A stretch of 64,000 bases of DNA from Thermoproteota archaeon (GCA_030550585.1 JAUQPB010000001.1:62001-126000), one strand, 5' to 3'; shown: positions 26,695-36,580, counted from the stretch's first letter. The notes: generated from the sequence alone by a model not told the origin. Program-made: numbers and translations.

Positions 26695-27003
26695 ATGGCC
26701 ATACTTGTAGAGCTTAGGGTTGTACCTGTAGGCACAAAAACAACTAGTTTGAGTGGCTATGTAGCAAAGGTTATCGAGTTGATAAAGAGTAGAGGCTACA
26801 ACTACTTCTTAAGTCCTATGGGAACATCTATAGAGGTTAAAACGTTTGACGATATAGCAAAGCTGTTAGAGGACATCGCAAACATGCTCAGAAGCGAGGG
26901 TGTGCAGAGAATTGTGATAGACATTGCAATTGATGCGAGATTCGACAAGGATGCCCATCTAGAGTCGAAGATTAGAAGTGTTGAGGAGAAGCTAGCTAGG
27001 TAG
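26695..27003 (+). CDS. Thiamine-binding/UPF0045 (MTH1187-like) protein
   Basis: A small ferredoxin-fold protein, 102 residues from ATG 26695 (MAILVELRVVPVGTKTTSLSGYV...). The track start, GTG at 26683, adds MLHS and overlaps the ribosome-binding site AGGTG, so the ATG is preferred. VPVG near the start, NYFLSPMGTSIEVKTFDDI in the middle and VQRIVIDIAIDARFD near the end are typical of UPF0045/YkoF-related proteins, some of which bind thiamine or hydroxymethylpyrimidine. The 3' end overlaps the convergent radical SAM gene by 12 bases. Confidence 0.85.
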   Translation: MAILVELRVVPVGTKTTSLSGYVAKVIELIKSRGYNYFLSPMGTSIEVKTFDDIAKLLEDIANMLRSEGVQRIVIDIAIDARFDKDAHLESKIRSVEEKLAR

Positions 27004-28041
27004 AGAACCGTTCAAGGGCCTTGCAATGTATATCCCATCATCGCTAGACACAATCTCCACCTTAATCCTCTTACCCACAAGCCTATCATACCACTGAACA
27101 CCAACCACAGTAATTGCAACATCATAGTCTTTATCAACAGCTATAACCTCGTTTTTGAGCCACCCAGGAACAGCAATGACAACGTCTATGACATCGCCTC
27201 TCCCATATTTTATCGGATACCTTCTAGCGGGTCTAATACCAAAATCAAGCCTTTTATAGTATAGAGCAATTCCATATTCTTTTTCCAGATCCTCCAAAAA
27301 CCTTTTGAATGTGCTCCAAGAAACTTCTTTGACGTTTCGAACCTTTCTTCCATACCTATGAACCTCATATTTCTGTATTCCGAAGGGTGGAAACCTCTTT
27401 CCAACCCCTATTCTGAGACCCCACTCAACAATCTTCTTTATATCGTCGTCGTTTAGACCCGGTATCCACACAGGGGTTAGATGGACATCTATCCTGGTGT
27501 TTTTAACAATGTACTCGACGATCTCCATAACACTTTTAACGCTGTACCACGGAACCCCCTGGATGGTCTTGCCCTTCTCCTCGTCGAGTGTATCGATGCT
27601 GATGTTCAGCCTGTCTAGGCCAGCCTCGTCGAGCATGTCTATCAATGCTTTGGATAGTGTCTGTCCCCTACTCTCCATAGCAACCCTTGGAAAGATCTTC
27701 TTAAGCTCTCTAACGATGTCAACTATGTTTGGGTGTGTTGGGGGCTCCCCCACACCATCTATGAGAGCTTCTAGCACGTCGCCACCCTTGGCATTTCTCA
27801 CATGCTTTGCCCACTTGACCAAGTGTCTCCAGTCCACAATATACTCTGATTGTCTGTGTCTAGAGAAGGGCCCAGCGTCAACACTACAGAATATGCAGTT
27901 GTAGGGGCATATCGTTGTCGGTCTAATCTGCAAAACGTTTGTCCCTCTATCAACAATGCCAAATGCTATGTGGCCCACGAGGGGGAGGTCATCAACGTAT
28001 ATGTAGAGCCTTGCCTTTGTTCTCCCTATTATCTGCGTCAT
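26992..28041 (-). CDS. Radical SAM enzyme (COG2100-like)
   Basis: A 349-residue radical SAM protein. The cluster motif CPYNCIFC is near residue 43, followed by the GVGEPPTHPNIVDIV segment (GGEP equivalent) and LSIDTLDEEKG. The C-terminal third (ARRYPIKYGRGDVIDV, TVVGVQWYDRLVGKRIKVEI) looks like a TRAM/OB-type nucleic-acid-binding fold, suggesting an RNA or nucleotide substrate. Function is unassigned. It is not MoaA although MoaC lies 3.3 kb away. Confidence 0.85.
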   Translation of the reverse strand: MTQIIGRTKARLYIYVDDLPLVGHIAFGIVDRGTNVLQIRPTTICPYNCIFCSVDAGPFSRHRQSEYIVDWRHLVKWAKHVRNAKGGDVLEALIDGVGEPPTHPNIVDIVRELKKIFPRVAMESRGQTLSKALIDMLDEAGLDRLNISIDTLDEEKGKTIQGVPWYSVKSVMEIVEYIVKNTRIDVHLTPVWIPGLNDDDIKKIVEWGLRIGVGKRFPPFGIQKYEVHRYGRKVRNVKEVSWSTFKRFLEDLEKEYGIALYYKRLDFGIRPARRYPIKYGRGDVIDVVIAVPGWLKNEVIAVDKDYDVAITVVGVQWYDRLVGKRIKVEIVSSDDGIYIARPLNGSLPS

Positions 28042-28109
28042 CGTATCTTTCTATCGGTTTATACATATGTGACTTTATAAAGATTTTCCTGTAGAAAAAT
28101 CCAACATTT

Positions 28110-29588
28110 CTATGGCACATCCTTCGACTTGACTATGATTCTAAGTGTTATCGGCTTCTTCAACCTCTTTGTGTCTGGCAAAACGATTTTCAAGCCGTTT
28201 TCTGTTAGACTCCAAGAAACCTTTTCTTGTGTGTTGGGTATATCGATGCTGACTATATCTTCGTGCACGCCTCCCAACGCTTTTAGCGTTATCTCCTGCT
28301 TTGGCTCGCCTAATATTGTGGCATAGACAATTTCTTTGAATGGATATGCATACTTTGTTGTATATCTTACATCCTCTCCGGTGAAGGCAAGTCTCCTCTC
28401 AGTGAAGAAACCTTCCTCAACTTTTGTAGGCCCCTCACCAAACACTATCCACGGTCTTGAGCCGTAGACAGACTCTCCATAGATTTTCAGCCACTCGCCA
28501 ATGTTTAAAAGTATCCTCTTCTGCTCTTCTGGTATCGTCCCATCGGGCTTTGGACCTATGTTCAATAGAAAAGAACCGTTCTTGCTAACAACATCCACCA
28601 TGTGTCGGATTATAGTCTCTGGCGATTTATACTCGGCATCTCTTATGTACCCCCATGACTTGTAGTCAACAGAGGTGTCGGCAAGCCACGGATAGTCCTG
28701 TATCGTTGCCACACTCCCTCTTTCTAGATCTGGGACTGCCACACCCTTGGGGAAGGCACCGTGCTTATAGACTATAACAGGCTCTATGCCCCAGCCATAG
28801 CATCTGTTATAGTAGTAGGCTGCAAATGCTTTTAGGTATGGCTCGAAGGCCGGGTTTGCTATCCACCAATCGAAGTACACTATCCAAGGTCTATACCTCT
28901 CAACAACCTCGACAATTCTTAGTAGCCAATCCATTAGAAAGCTGTGGTCTGGAGGAACATTATCCGGTGATGGCGGTGCCCTGGGGTCGAGCGAGGCGGG
29001 TTTTGCGGGCCCATATAAGTCAAAGTATTTTGGGTCTCTAACATCAGAGTCTATCTTCATCCCAGTGTTGAAGAACCACCAGTGCTCTGCCCTATGATAG
29101 GACACACCAAATATTAGCCCCCTATCCTCAACAGCTTTCTTAAGCTCTTTGACAATATCTCTCTTCGGGCCAACTCTAGTAGCGCACCATCTTGTGTAGC
29201 TAGAGTCCCACAATGCAAAGCCGTCGTGGTGCTCCGCAACAAGAACAACAAATTTTGCGCCTGCCCTCTCGAATATCCTAGCCCATTCGTCTGGATCCCA
29301 GTTGTCGGCTGTGAACATGGGTATAAAGTCTTTGTATCCAAAATCTCTGTGGGGGCCAAAGTTTTTTAGGTGATATTCGTACTCTGGCTGCGAAGGGTCG
29401 TACATGTTTCTAGGGTACCACTCGCTGCCAAAAGCAGGTACAGAATATGCTCCCCAGTGAATGAATATGCCGAACCTCGAGTCTGTGAACCACTTTGGGA
29501 CTTTGTACATGTTCAGCGAGTCCCACGATGGTTTGAAAGGCCCTTTCACAGGAGCTGGAATGCTAGACAAGATCTCCTCAGGGCTCAT
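28110..29588 (-). CDS. Alpha-L-fucosidase, GH29
   Basis: About 492 residues from ATG 29588 (MSPEEILSSIPAPVK). GH29 landmarks: WFTDSRFGIFIHWGAYSVPAFGSEWYPRNMY, VAEHHDGFALWDS, and the nucleophile region IVYFDWWIANPAF near residue 245. The C-terminal part is a beta domain. It hydrolyses alpha-L-fucosyl linkages. The track start (TTG 29618) lies close to the TATA-like TTATTAATAAT (29619-29629) and is unlikely; ATG 29588 gives a short leader. Unlike the Sulfolobus solfataricus gene, known to need a programmed -1 frameshift, this one is a single open frame. No signal peptide is seen. Confidence 0.93.
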   Translation of the reverse strand: MSPEEILSSIPAPVKGPFKPSWDSLNMYKVPKWFTDSRFGIFIHWGAYSVPAFGSEWYPRNMYDPSQPEYEYHLKNFGPHRDFGYKDFIPMFTADNWDPDEWARIFERAGAKFVVLVAEHHDGFALWDSSYTRWCATRVGPKRDIVKELKKAVEDRGLIFGVSYHRAEHWWFFNTGMKIDSDVRDPKYFDLYGPAKPASLDPRAPPSPDNVPPDHSFLMDWLLRIVEVVERYRPWIVYFDWWIANPAFEPYLKAFAAYYYNRCYGWGIEPVIVYKHGAFPKGVAVPDLERGSVATIQDYPWLADTSVDYKSWGYIRDAEYKSPETIIRHMVDVVSKNGSFLLNIGPKPDGTIPEEQKRILLNIGEWLKIYGESVYGSRPWIVFGEGPTKVEEGFFTERRLAFTGEDVRYTTKYAYPFKEIVYATILGEPKQEITLKALGGVHEDIVSIDIPNTQEKVSWSLTENGLKIVLPDTKRLKKPITLRIIVKSKDVP

Positions 29589-29716
29589 AACAATATCCCA
29601 GCGACTTATTGACACCAATTATTAATAAGTCCAGATGCTATATAGCCTCTCGCTATTAGCGACATCTAACATCTCTGCCAAGTATTTAGAAGATGGGCTG
29701 GGGGTGTATTTTAACG

Positions 29717-30730
29717 ATGTTCGGACTTGTTGAAGGTTTTTATCTGCTTCTGAGAGATAAGTCCATATTCTATGTCAAGGGGGTTTCCCACCCACCGAAC
29801 AGGGTCGTGGCTTTTCCTAAATATGTGCCTAGAAGCGATGGGGATAGGATACATCCATCCGGGCTTAGATATGCAAAAATACCTGGTGTAGACAATGAGA
29901 TGAGGTTTCTACTGAGCAACTACCCCCATTACATAGCCTACGACAGTTTCTTCTGCCGACCAGTTCCCACAGTACCTCTAAGCGATATAGAAACGGTTTT
30001 GAATCCTCTTGAAAAAGCTGAGGAGATATTATTGCATAGAGTGATTGAAGACGATGTTATTAGAAGTGTTAGAGAGTTTATACTGCTTGCCAATGAGGTT
30101 GGCGGTGTTAGAAACATTGGTGTTTCAGGATCTATTCTAGCAAATCTGCACACTCACAACTCGGACATCGACATTGTTGTCTATGGCTGGCGCGACTCAA
30201 TTAAAATGTATAGGTTTCTACAAGATGCTATCGGTGATAAGAGCCTTGGATTTGCGAAGTACTCTGGCAATGCTTTGCAGGAGCTGTATAGAGAGAGGGT
30301 GTCTGAGACCCCCATACCATTTGAGAAATTTGCTGAGATAGAGTCTCAGAGGGTTTTAGACGGCTTGTTCAGGGGGAGGAGATACTTTGTAAGGTTGGTG
30401 AAAGAGCCTGGAAGAGATGACACATACGGTTCTTATACATGTGCAAAAATTGGTGTGGCAACCCTAAAGCTTAGAGTAGAAGACGATTCAGACTCTATAT
30501 ACACTCCATGCAGATACAAGGTGGAGGTAGAGGAGTTCATAGACGGTGTTAGAGCCTATGTCGAAGAGGTCTATAGTCTCAGGGGGAGATTCAATGAAAT
30601 AGCTAAGAAGGGGGACACAGTCGTAGCAAGAGGGTCAGTCGAATTACTTAGATACAGAGATGGCTCCACCAAGTATAGACTGTATGTTGGTGATGCAGGA
30701 GATTTTATCTACCCGATAAAAACCCTCTAG
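29717..30730 (+). CDS. Predicted nucleotidyltransferase (COG1665-like)
   Basis: About 337 residues. The middle contains a pol-beta nucleotidyltransferase motif, GVSGSILANLHTHNSDIDIVVYG, near residue 145. The N-terminal domain (VKGVSHPPNRVVAFPKYVPR) and the C-terminal beta domain (RGSVELLRYRDGSTKYRLYVGDAGDFI) are conserved archaeal additions of unknown function. ATG at 29717 (MFGLVEGF) is preferred over 29693 because GGGGGTG precedes it at suitable spacing and the extra residues MGWGCILT do not look conserved. No partner gene is evident. Confidence 0.8.
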   Translation: MFGLVEGFYLLLRDKSIFYVKGVSHPPNRVVAFPKYVPRSDGDRIHPSGLRYAKIPGVDNEMRFLLSNYPHYIAYDSFFCRPVPTVPLSDIETVLNPLEKAEEILLHRVIEDDVIRSVREFILLANEVGGVRNIGVSGSILANLHTHNSDIDIVVYGWRDSIKMYRFLQDAIGDKSLGFAKYSGNALQELYRERVSETPIPFEKFAEIESQRVLDGLFRGRRYFVRLVKEPGRDDTYGSYTCAKIGVATLKLRVEDDSDSIYTPCRYKVEVEEFIDGVRAYVEEVYSLRGRFNEIAKKGDTVVARGSVELLRYRDGSTKYRLYVGDAGDFIYPIKTL

Positions 30731-30818
30731 ATCTATACAAAAGATCTGTACCGAATAAAGACTTTTATAAACAGACTAAGCAAATCTTGTAACAAACTCT
30801 GCAAATGGTGTTGGCAAA

Positions 30819-31331
30819 ATGGCTAAAATAGGTATGAGGTTTGGAGAAGCTCTTGTTGGCGAAGAGCCTGAGGTCGCCCACATAGACTTGATTATAGGGG
30901 ATAAAGATGGGCCTGCAGGCATAGGCTTTGCATTTGGTCTAGCCCACCAGACATATGGACACACAAAACTGTTTGCCGTTCTAACACCAAATCTCCTTGT
31001 CAAACCTGTTACACTGATAGTCCCCAAGGTGACTATAAAGAATTTGAAGCAGGCAGAGCTTGTGTTTGGTGCTGCACAATACGCTGTTGCGAAAGCTGTT
31101 GCTGATGCTGTTGCCGAGGGCATCATACCAAAGGATATTGTTGAAGATGTTGTTATAATCTGTGGGGTGTTTGTCCATCCAGCTGCTAAAGACCCTGACA
31201 AGGTGTTCAAATTCAATTACGAAGCTACAAAGCTAGCTATTAAGAGGGCTATGGAGGGAGAGCCAAAGATAGACGAGATACTTGCAAAGAAGGATACTGT
31301 TGCACACCCCTTCTACAAGCCAAAGAAGTAA
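30819..31331 (+). CDS. fae: Formaldehyde-activating enzyme (Fae)
   Basis: A 170-residue Fae protein: FGEALVGEEPEVAHIDLIIGDK (catalytic histidine in AHIDL), GPAGIGFAFGLAHQTYGHT and LFAVLTPNLLVKP are characteristic. Known Fae joins formaldehyde to tetrahydromethanopterin; in several archaea it is fused to hexulose-phosphate synthase, but here it stands alone. A TATA-like CTTTTATAAAC lies about 50 bases before the ATG. Whether this organism makes the pterin cannot be seen. The convergent neighbour MoaC is a pterin-pathway enzyme. Confidence 0.93.
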   Translation: MAKIGMRFGEALVGEEPEVAHIDLIIGDKDGPAGIGFAFGLAHQTYGHTKLFAVLTPNLLVKPVTLIVPKVTIKNLKQAELVFGAAQYAVAKAVADAVAEGIIPKDIVEDVVIICGVFVHPAAKDPDKVFKFNYEATKLAIKRAMEGEPKIDEILAKKDTVAHPFYKPKK

Positions 31332-31335
31332 AAAA

Positions 31336-31776
31336 TCAACTCTTTTTCACTTTTTCAACAACCCTAATACCCTCGATCACTGTGTATGGGTATTGACCCT
31401 GCTCATCCTTCTCATACTTCTTAACCATATCCCACACATTTAGAAGTGCTATTGAAACAGCTGTTAGAGCCTCCATCTCCACACCTGTTCTCTCACGGGT
31501 CTTAACCAAAACCTCTATGCAAAGCCTTTCATCTTCAAGCCAGATCCTGGGCTCTACATAGTCTATCTTTATGGGGTGGCAGAAAGGCAGTATCATATGT
31601 GCTAGCTTGGCAGATGATATCGCCACGAGAGATGATGCTGCTATAACATCGCCTTTCTCAATCTCCCTATTTCTAATCCTCTCAACAGTTTCTCTCCTAA
31701 GCTTTATACACCCTCTTGCAACAGCTTCTCTGAAAACCTCGGGCTTTTCACTCACATCAACCATTTTTACAGACAT
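31336..31776 (-). CDS. moaC: Cyclic pyranopterin monophosphate synthase MoaC
   Basis: A 146-residue MoaC: MVDVSEKPEVFREAVARG start, LPFCHPIKIDYV, and TGVEMEALTAVSIALLNVWDMVKKYEK, which contain the active-site residues. It forms the molybdopterin precursor cPMP after MoaA. The gene is divergent from the 31823 gene; the near-palindromic TGTTAAAACA (31798-31807) lies about 25 bases before both starts and could be a shared TATA element. Five bases separate its stop from the fae stop. Confidence 0.95.
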   Translation of the reverse strand: MSVKMVDVSEKPEVFREAVARGCIKLRRETVERIRNREIEKGDVIAASSLVAISSAKLAHMILPFCHPIKIDYVEPRIWLEDERLCIEVLVKTRERTGVEMEALTAVSIALLNVWDMVKKYEKDEQGQYPYTVIEGIRVVEKVKKS

Positions 31777-31822
31777 AGATTTTAACCTCTGAAAAAACTG
31801 TTAAAACATATTCGTGGTGTCT

Positions 31823-32305
31823 ATGCTAATATCCTTTGTAGATGCTAAAAACGGTTTAAAGTTCCTAGAGTACCTTAGAAGCCTCGGATGTACTGTAGAT
31901 GAAGAGGCGCACACAGTGCTACCAGACTCGTCTGAGTATGGTCTATACGCCTGCAGACAGAACGGCACTCTCAAAGCGGTTTTCGTAATGCATTATATAG
32001 ACCATCACTACGCAGCTCTAATGAATCTCAAGGATGATGCTAGTGATAGAGAGGTTATAGAGGCTTTGCTAAAGGCGAAGGAAAATGGGGTTTGGATGGC
32101 GCCGACAGAGCCTGTAATATATATATCAGTTGATTATGATATTGTTAAAAAGCTTGGTATGTACGTAGATGAGATCCCGTCTGAGGCTTCAAAGCATGTA
32201 GAAACATACCTCAATTCCAATACCAGCTGGAGAGAACTGCTAAGAGAAGTTGTTCCCAGTCTAATCAGATTCGTTCAGAATATTGCAAGCACAGCTGAAG
32301 TTTAG
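31823..32305 (+). CDS. Conserved-looking protein of unknown function, 160 aa
   Basis: No family recognised. From ATG 31823 the protein starts MLISFVDAKNGLKFLEYLRSLG, an alternating strand/helix pattern, and includes HYIDHHYAALMNLKDDAS and ENGVWMAPTEPVIYISVDY. There are two cysteines in the first third and no membrane segment. The track start GTG 31814 is too close to the TATA-like element at 31798-31807 and is less likely. It is divergent from moaC. The balanced composition and long open frame support a real gene. Confidence 0.65.
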   Translation: MLISFVDAKNGLKFLEYLRSLGCTVDEEAHTVLPDSSEYGLYACRQNGTLKAVFVMHYIDHHYAALMNLKDDASDREVIEALLKAKENGVWMAPTEPVIYISVDYDIVKKLGMYVDEIPSEASKHVETYLNSNTSWRELLREVVPSLIRFVQNIASTAEV

Positions 32306-32392
32306 TTTCTTGGATGAGTTTGAAAGTTTATATATAGCTCCAAATGATAGCTACAGTAGTGATAGTTACTGCAAAAGGGTAAGCTAAGTGGT

Positions 32393-32716
32393 ATGCGAGT
32401 AGCTGAAAGTGAGATGCAAAAACTTGTTGATATAGCTAAGGAGATGTGCTCAAGATATAGGGTCTTGTGTCTAGAGCCTGCTGGGGAACTAGACTACAAG
32501 TTGCTGGTGTTTTCACTGACATGGATAGAAAACTTTTTCTATGTGGATCCGCAGATGTGTAGCAAGGATGCTACATGTGCTGAAAAGGTTATTGAGATGC
32601 ATAGAGATGTTCTGAATTATGCTCTAAGAGGAGAGTATATAATTGATTTACGCAAAGAAAAGTTTCTAGAGGCTGTGGAGAAGCTTCTCAAAATAGAACA
32701 GCCTTCGACTCCCTAA
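32393..32716 (+). CDS. Small helical protein of unknown function, 107 aa
   Basis: A 107-residue, probably all-helical protein (MRVAESEMQKLVDIAKEMCSRY..., ending EAVEKLLKIEQPSTP) with four cysteines, two of them in MCSKDATC. A strong TATA-like GTTTATATATAG lies about 60 bases upstream. Its 3' end overlaps the convergent acetyltransferase gene by 29 bases. No homologue recognised. Confidence 0.6.
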   Translation: MRVAESEMQKLVDIAKEMCSRYRVLCLEPAGELDYKLLVFSLTWIENFFYVDPQMCSKDATCAEKVIEMHRDVLNYALRGEYIIDLRKEKFLEAVEKLLKIEQPSTP

Positions 32717-33281
32717 GTCTTCTCCAAGGATTGAAGCAAAGCTCTCTCCACAGTTGACTAGCCACAACCCTATTTTGAGGTAGCGATGCTATGTAGTCTA
32801 GCTCTAGATGCCCTTTATACAAGACTGTGTCGTCTTCGTACGAGCATGCAAGCCTTTCTAAAAAGTTTATGGTGCTCTCCTTAAGATGTTCAAAAGGTAT
32901 CTCGATGTAGCCAAGACCCCTAAACATTTTAATCGATGCTATGTTACCTCTATGCGTGGTAGCCACATACATGTTACTACCAGATATGTATTCGGCTGAG
33001 GACACAAGAACCTTGCCTATACCCCTCCCCCGATACCTTTCATCGACAGCCACATAATATATTACAGTCAAGTCATCTGGGCTAAGCCCAGCCTTGTAAA
33101 ACACCAGCGACCCTACCGCAACGTTATCAACAAATGCTATCAATGCCCTACACCTCCCCAGCTCTAGACATGTTGTAGCAAAGTAGGTGTGGTACCACCC
33201 CATGTTTCTAGTCAGAATAGCTTTGACCGTATCTAGGCATTCCACACTACATTCATCTATCTTCACTTTTATCAACCCCAT
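32688..33281 (-). CDS. GNAT-family acetyltransferase
   Basis: A 197-residue GNAT protein. The acetyl-CoA loop is VDERYRGRGIGKVLV (R-G-x-G-x-G/A) near residue 83, followed by ATTHRGNIASIKMFRGLGYIEI, the usual motif B with N-xx-S-xx-M/FY-x-x-x-GF. The C-terminal 50 residues are extra. The substrate is unknown. It converges with the preceding gene with a 29-base overlap, so the two transcripts are antisense at their ends. Confidence 0.88.
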   Translation of the reverse strand: MGLIKVKIDECSVECLDTVKAILTRNMGWYHTYFATTCLELGRCRALIAFVDNVAVGSLVFYKAGLSPDDLTVIYYVAVDERYRGRGIGKVLVSSAEYISGSNMYVATTHRGNIASIKMFRGLGYIEIPFEHLKESTINFLERLACSYEDDTVLYKGHLELDYIASLPQNRVVASQLWRELCFNPWRRLRESKAVLF

Positions 33282-33348
33282 TTATTTTCGGCTATCTCTC
33301 TCCTTTATAACCTTCTACTCAATTAAATAATACTGTAGTATTTCACAA

Positions 33349-34353
33349 GTGCTACCACGGCTGATAAATGTGCTTTCAAACACCCTCGACTTCGCACTAA
33401 CACATTTTGGCACTATTAGAAGTAAGGTTGATGAGGTAATAAGCTTTGATGTTGCTAGAAACGTCAAGTCTATGTGGATTTTCTATAGGGGATATCGAAA
33501 CTCTTATCAAAAGAGGTATAAGATAACGGCAATTGATAGTGGATACAACTATAGGGAGTTCCGAGGATATGCACTCTACATACAGAATACGGTGTGGGTT
33601 TCTATAGATGGTGGTGGCGAGGAGATGAGCAATGGTGTAGTCGATATAGATGTTGTGTCTAGTAGCAACGTAGAGTATGATCTTTCTCTACTCTCATCGA
33701 TAAGAGAAATAGATTTTATGTGCAAGCTCATTCAAAGCTCTGACATTGTTTTGATTGATGGTAGTCTAATAGCTGTGTTCTCAAAGTTTAGAAAGGCTTT
33801 GTTTGATGGGGATAACGAGCTTGTTGAGGCAAAGGGGTTTAACATCAAAAACGTTTTGAATGACCTGCTGATAACACTTTCTTTGTATCCAAGGAAAGTG
33901 TTTTTCATATCGAAGAACTCCACAGCTAAGGATGTTCTCGGCCTAGTCAAAGGGGATATATACTACTTCGAGAGATATACAGACGGGTTGCCCGGGTATA
34001 CAAAACCTGTTGATCTTACCAACTCTAGGCATATAGGTATTGCAGTAACTGCAAAGACGTTTAGACAAAGTGTAAAGAGGGTTACAGGTATTGATGCCAC
34101 CATCTACATGTCTTATGTTAGATTCGAGCCATTTTCAAGAATATACAGAATAGAATTTGTTGGAGAGGCTAGCGAGCCTGTAGAGCCTAGAGTCAGGCAT
34201 TTGATAGACGTTCTATCACAATACATAGTCTCCGGCTATCCCTACCCACTTATGAGAGCAGATCAAATAGCCCATATTAGCACTGGAGATGTTGATAGAA
34301 TAGCCGCTGTACTAGGCATCTCCTCAGATCCATACGATAGAGAGCCTTTGTAG
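33349..34353 (+). CDS. nurA: NurA 5'-3' nuclease
   Basis: A 334-residue NurA-domain protein: ITAIDSGYNYREFRGYALY near residue 63 and DIVLIDGSLIAVF near residue 128 hold the acidic metal ligands. NurA forms a ring on the HerA translocase and resects DNA ends for recombination. HerA follows directly. The start is GTG 33349, about 22 bases after TATA-like AATTAAATAAT (33321-33331), so a leaderless mRNA is likely. mre11 and rad50, often in the same operon, are not present here. Confidence 0.88.
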   Translation: MLPRLINVLSNTLDFALTHFGTIRSKVDEVISFDVARNVKSMWIFYRGYRNSYQKRYKITAIDSGYNYREFRGYALYIQNTVWVSIDGGGEEMSNGVVDIDVVSSSNVEYDLSLLSSIREIDFMCKLIQSSDIVLIDGSLIAVFSKFRKALFDGDNELVEAKGFNIKNVLNDLLITLSLYPRKVFFISKNSTAKDVLGLVKGDIYYFERYTDGLPGYTKPVDLTNSRHIGIAVTAKTFRQSVKRVTGIDATIYMSYVRFEPFSRIYRIEFVGEASEPVEPRVRHLIDVLSQYIVSGYPYPLMRADQIAHISTGDVDRIAAVLGISSDPYDREPL

Positions 34354-34363
34354 GCGGTTGAAA

Positions 34364-35863
34364 ATGGCTTTGCAAAAACTTGTGGAGCTTGGGGATGCCG
34401 CTAAAGAGAGTGAGGTTGTTGGCTACATAGTTGGAGAGTCTAAGCCCTATAGAGCTGAGATCCTGGCTTTTAGACCTCTTGCAATGGGCGAGTACCTGTA
34501 TATGGAGTACCATGGGTATAGGGTGCTAGCATTTGTCGCAAACTCGATAACTGGTAGCACAGTTATATCAAGAGACTTGATTGATCCTAGAGATGTTGAG
34601 AGACTTGTTAAGAGTGTGAGGGTTGGCGAGAGGCTTTTCTATCATAGGGGTGTGATCAAGATTCTAGGCTCTGTGGAGAACGATGGTCACAAGCTCCACA
34701 TACCAGCTATACCGCCTCCGCCAGGGACAGAGGTATACAAAGCCCCTAAAACAGTTTTAGAGATGGTGTTTAGCCCGAGGAGACACGGCTATGTTAGAAT
34801 CGGCACGCTTCTGAGAGAACCAGATATAGAGGTTAGGGTAAATATCAACAAAGTTGTCTCTAGGCATCTGGGAGTGCTTGCAATGACTGGAATGGGGAAG
34901 AGCAACCTCGTTGCATTGATTGCCAAGAGAGTTGAGGAGCTTGGAGGAACAATAGTTATATTCGATTACCACGGGGAGTACACATCACTTAGAAACACTA
35001 CTTTGATAAAGCCTGTTCTAGACCCATTGAGGCTTACCCTAGATGAGCTTGCAAGGCTTTTGAACATACCAAGGAACGCAACTAGACAGAGAATGGTGCT
35101 CAAAGAGTGTTTGGATTCGATCGATGAGGAGACAGCTAAAGAGTTTTTCAATGTAATGAAGAGATGTGTTCAAGGGAGGGTTGCAAGATATGGCACATCT
35201 GCCCAAAAGGTTCTAGACTCTCTAACAGTCTACGAAAACTTTTTGAAGAGGATTCTCAAAGAGGATTCAGGCGATGTTATAGACAGGATAGTGATGGGCG
35301 CTATAAACGTTGTTGATTTGAGCGAGTTGCATCTAAACCACGCTGATGCTGTGATAGCACATTGGCTCTCAAGGCTCTTGGAGGCTAGAAAGGTTAGTGT
35401 GTGGAGCAATGGCTCAAGAGGGTTTCCAACGCCACTTATAGCAGTTATAGAAGAGGCCCATGTATTCATACCGGCTGATGAGGACACAGCTACAAAGTAT
35501 AGCGCATCGCTTGTGGCTAGAGAGGGTAGGAAATTTGGTTTGGGGCTTGTCATAGTGTCTCAAAGACCCAGGGGATTAGACCCAACCATCCTTAGCCAGT
35601 TAGGAAACCTAGCAATTCTTCGGATAGTTCATCCAGAGGACCAGGCATATATATCCAAGTATTGCGAGCCCGTTATGCAGGATGTTATGGAGGAGCTGCC
35701 AGGTCTCAACATTGGAGAAGCTATATTGCTTGGAGAATGGGTGCCGATACCAGCTGCCACTAGAATTGATTTGGTTAGCGAAAAAGTTAGTGGTATGGAT
35801 ATAGATGCTGTGGGTATTTGGAGTAGGTATGGGAAAAAGGAGCTAGATCTCCAAGTCTCTTAG
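34364..35863 (+). CDS. herA: HerA DNA translocase/helicase
   Basis: About 499 residues. The N-terminal HAS-barrel region is followed by a FtsK/HerA ATPase: Walker [14 protein letters not shown] near residue 175, Walker [16 protein letters not shown] near residue 365, and a sensor region [11 protein letters not shown]. It pairs with NurA for end resection. The track start TTG 34358 is replaced by ATG 34364, which is 10 bases after the nurA stop with GGCGG before it. The 3' end overlaps the convergent TBP gene by 21 bases. Confidence 0.93.
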   Translation: MALQKLVELGDAAKESEVVGYIVGESKPYRAEILAFRPLAMGEYLYMEYHGYRVLAFVANSITGSTVISRDLIDPRDVERLVKSVRVGERLFYHRGVIKILGSVENDGHKLHIPAIPPPPGTEVYKAPKTVLEMVFSPRRHGYVRIGTLLREPDIEVRVNINKVVSRHLGVLAMTGMGKSNLVALIAKRVEELGGTIVIFDYHGEYTSLRNTTLIKPVLDPLRLTLDELARLLNIPRNATRQRMVLKECLDSIDEETAKEFFNVMKRCVQGRVARYGTSAQKVLDSLTVYENFLKRILKEDSGDVIDRIVMGAINVVDLSELHLNHADAVIAHWLSRLLEARKVSVWSNGSRGFPTPLIAVIEEAHVFIPADEDTATKYSASLVAREGRKFGLGLVIVSQRPRGLDPTILSQLGNLAILRIVHPEDQAYISKYCEPVMQDVMEELPGLNIGEAILLGEWVPIPAATRIDLVSEKVSGMDIDAVGIWSRYGKKELDLQVS

Positions 35864-36562
35864 AGTTAGCTTCTTTCTGCTCCTTCCACTCTCAATAGAC
35901 TCTAACTCCTCCGACAATATCTCCTCTTCTTTCTTAGTCTCTCTCAAGCATCCAAGGTCCCTAAGCTTGATATAGACATTTCTAACTGCTAGAAACACCT
36001 CATCCTCGCTTTTCGCACCTGTTATAACCATCTTCCCACTGCTGAATATGAGTAGAACGACGTGGGGTTCACTCATTCTGTATATGAGGCCTGGGAACTG
36101 CTCCGGCTCATACATTGTGTTCTCTAATAGGAAGGCAACCTTCTCTAGCATAACCTCTGAACCAATGTTTGCAGATGCCACAATGTTTTGTATTTGTATC
36201 CTCGGCTTGGACGATATTGTTACATAGTATTTTAGAAGCATTTTGATTATCTTCTTCACAGCTCTTATGAGCATTGGAGTGCTCTTAGCACCTGTAACAA
36301 CCATTCTCCCAGATCTGAAGACAAGTGCTGTAACCTTTGGATTGTCCATTCTCAGTACAAGCCCTGGAAACTGCTCTGGGTCATACTCGACATTTGGCAG
36401 TACTTTGTCTAGGTAGTCCAGATCTATGGTCTGTCCTATCGATACTGTGGCAACTATGTTCTCAACTTTAACACTTATGAACGGGTTGTTTAGGTCTAGG
36501 AGGTATTTCTCGTAAAATTGCTTATAATAGGAGTCTAAGGATGAAATAATCTCACTCTCAAT
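35843..36562 (-). CDS. tbp: TATA-binding protein TBP, start codon unclear
   Basis: The track ORF (ATG 36349) lacks the first third of TBP. Upstream in the same frame the protein continues [19 protein letters not shown] and [16 protein letters not shown], the first TBP repeat; the second repeat is [18 protein letters not shown] and [15 protein letters not shown]. No ATG, GTG or TTG exists in frame between the stop TGA at 36563-36565 and 36349. Possible starts are ATT at 36562, or GTG at 36555 if one T is missing from the TTT run at about 36549. The C-terminus has an unusual charged tail ([13 protein letters not shown]). The TATA box at 36581 fits a start near 36560. Confidence 0.88.
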   Translation of the reverse strand: MESEIISSLDSYYKQFYEKYLLDLNNPFISVKVENIVATVSIGQTIDLDYLDKVLPNVEYDPEQFPGLVLRMDNPKVTALVFRSGRMVVTGAKSTPMLIRAVKKIIKMLLKYYVTISSKPRIQIQNIVASANIGSEVMLEKVAFLLENTMYEPEQFPGLIYRMSEPHVVLLIFSSGKMVITGAKSEDEVFLAVRNVYIKLRDLGCLRETKKEEEILSEELESIESGRSRKKLTLRDLEI

Positions 36563-36580
36563 TCAAGTTTTTAACTTAGG

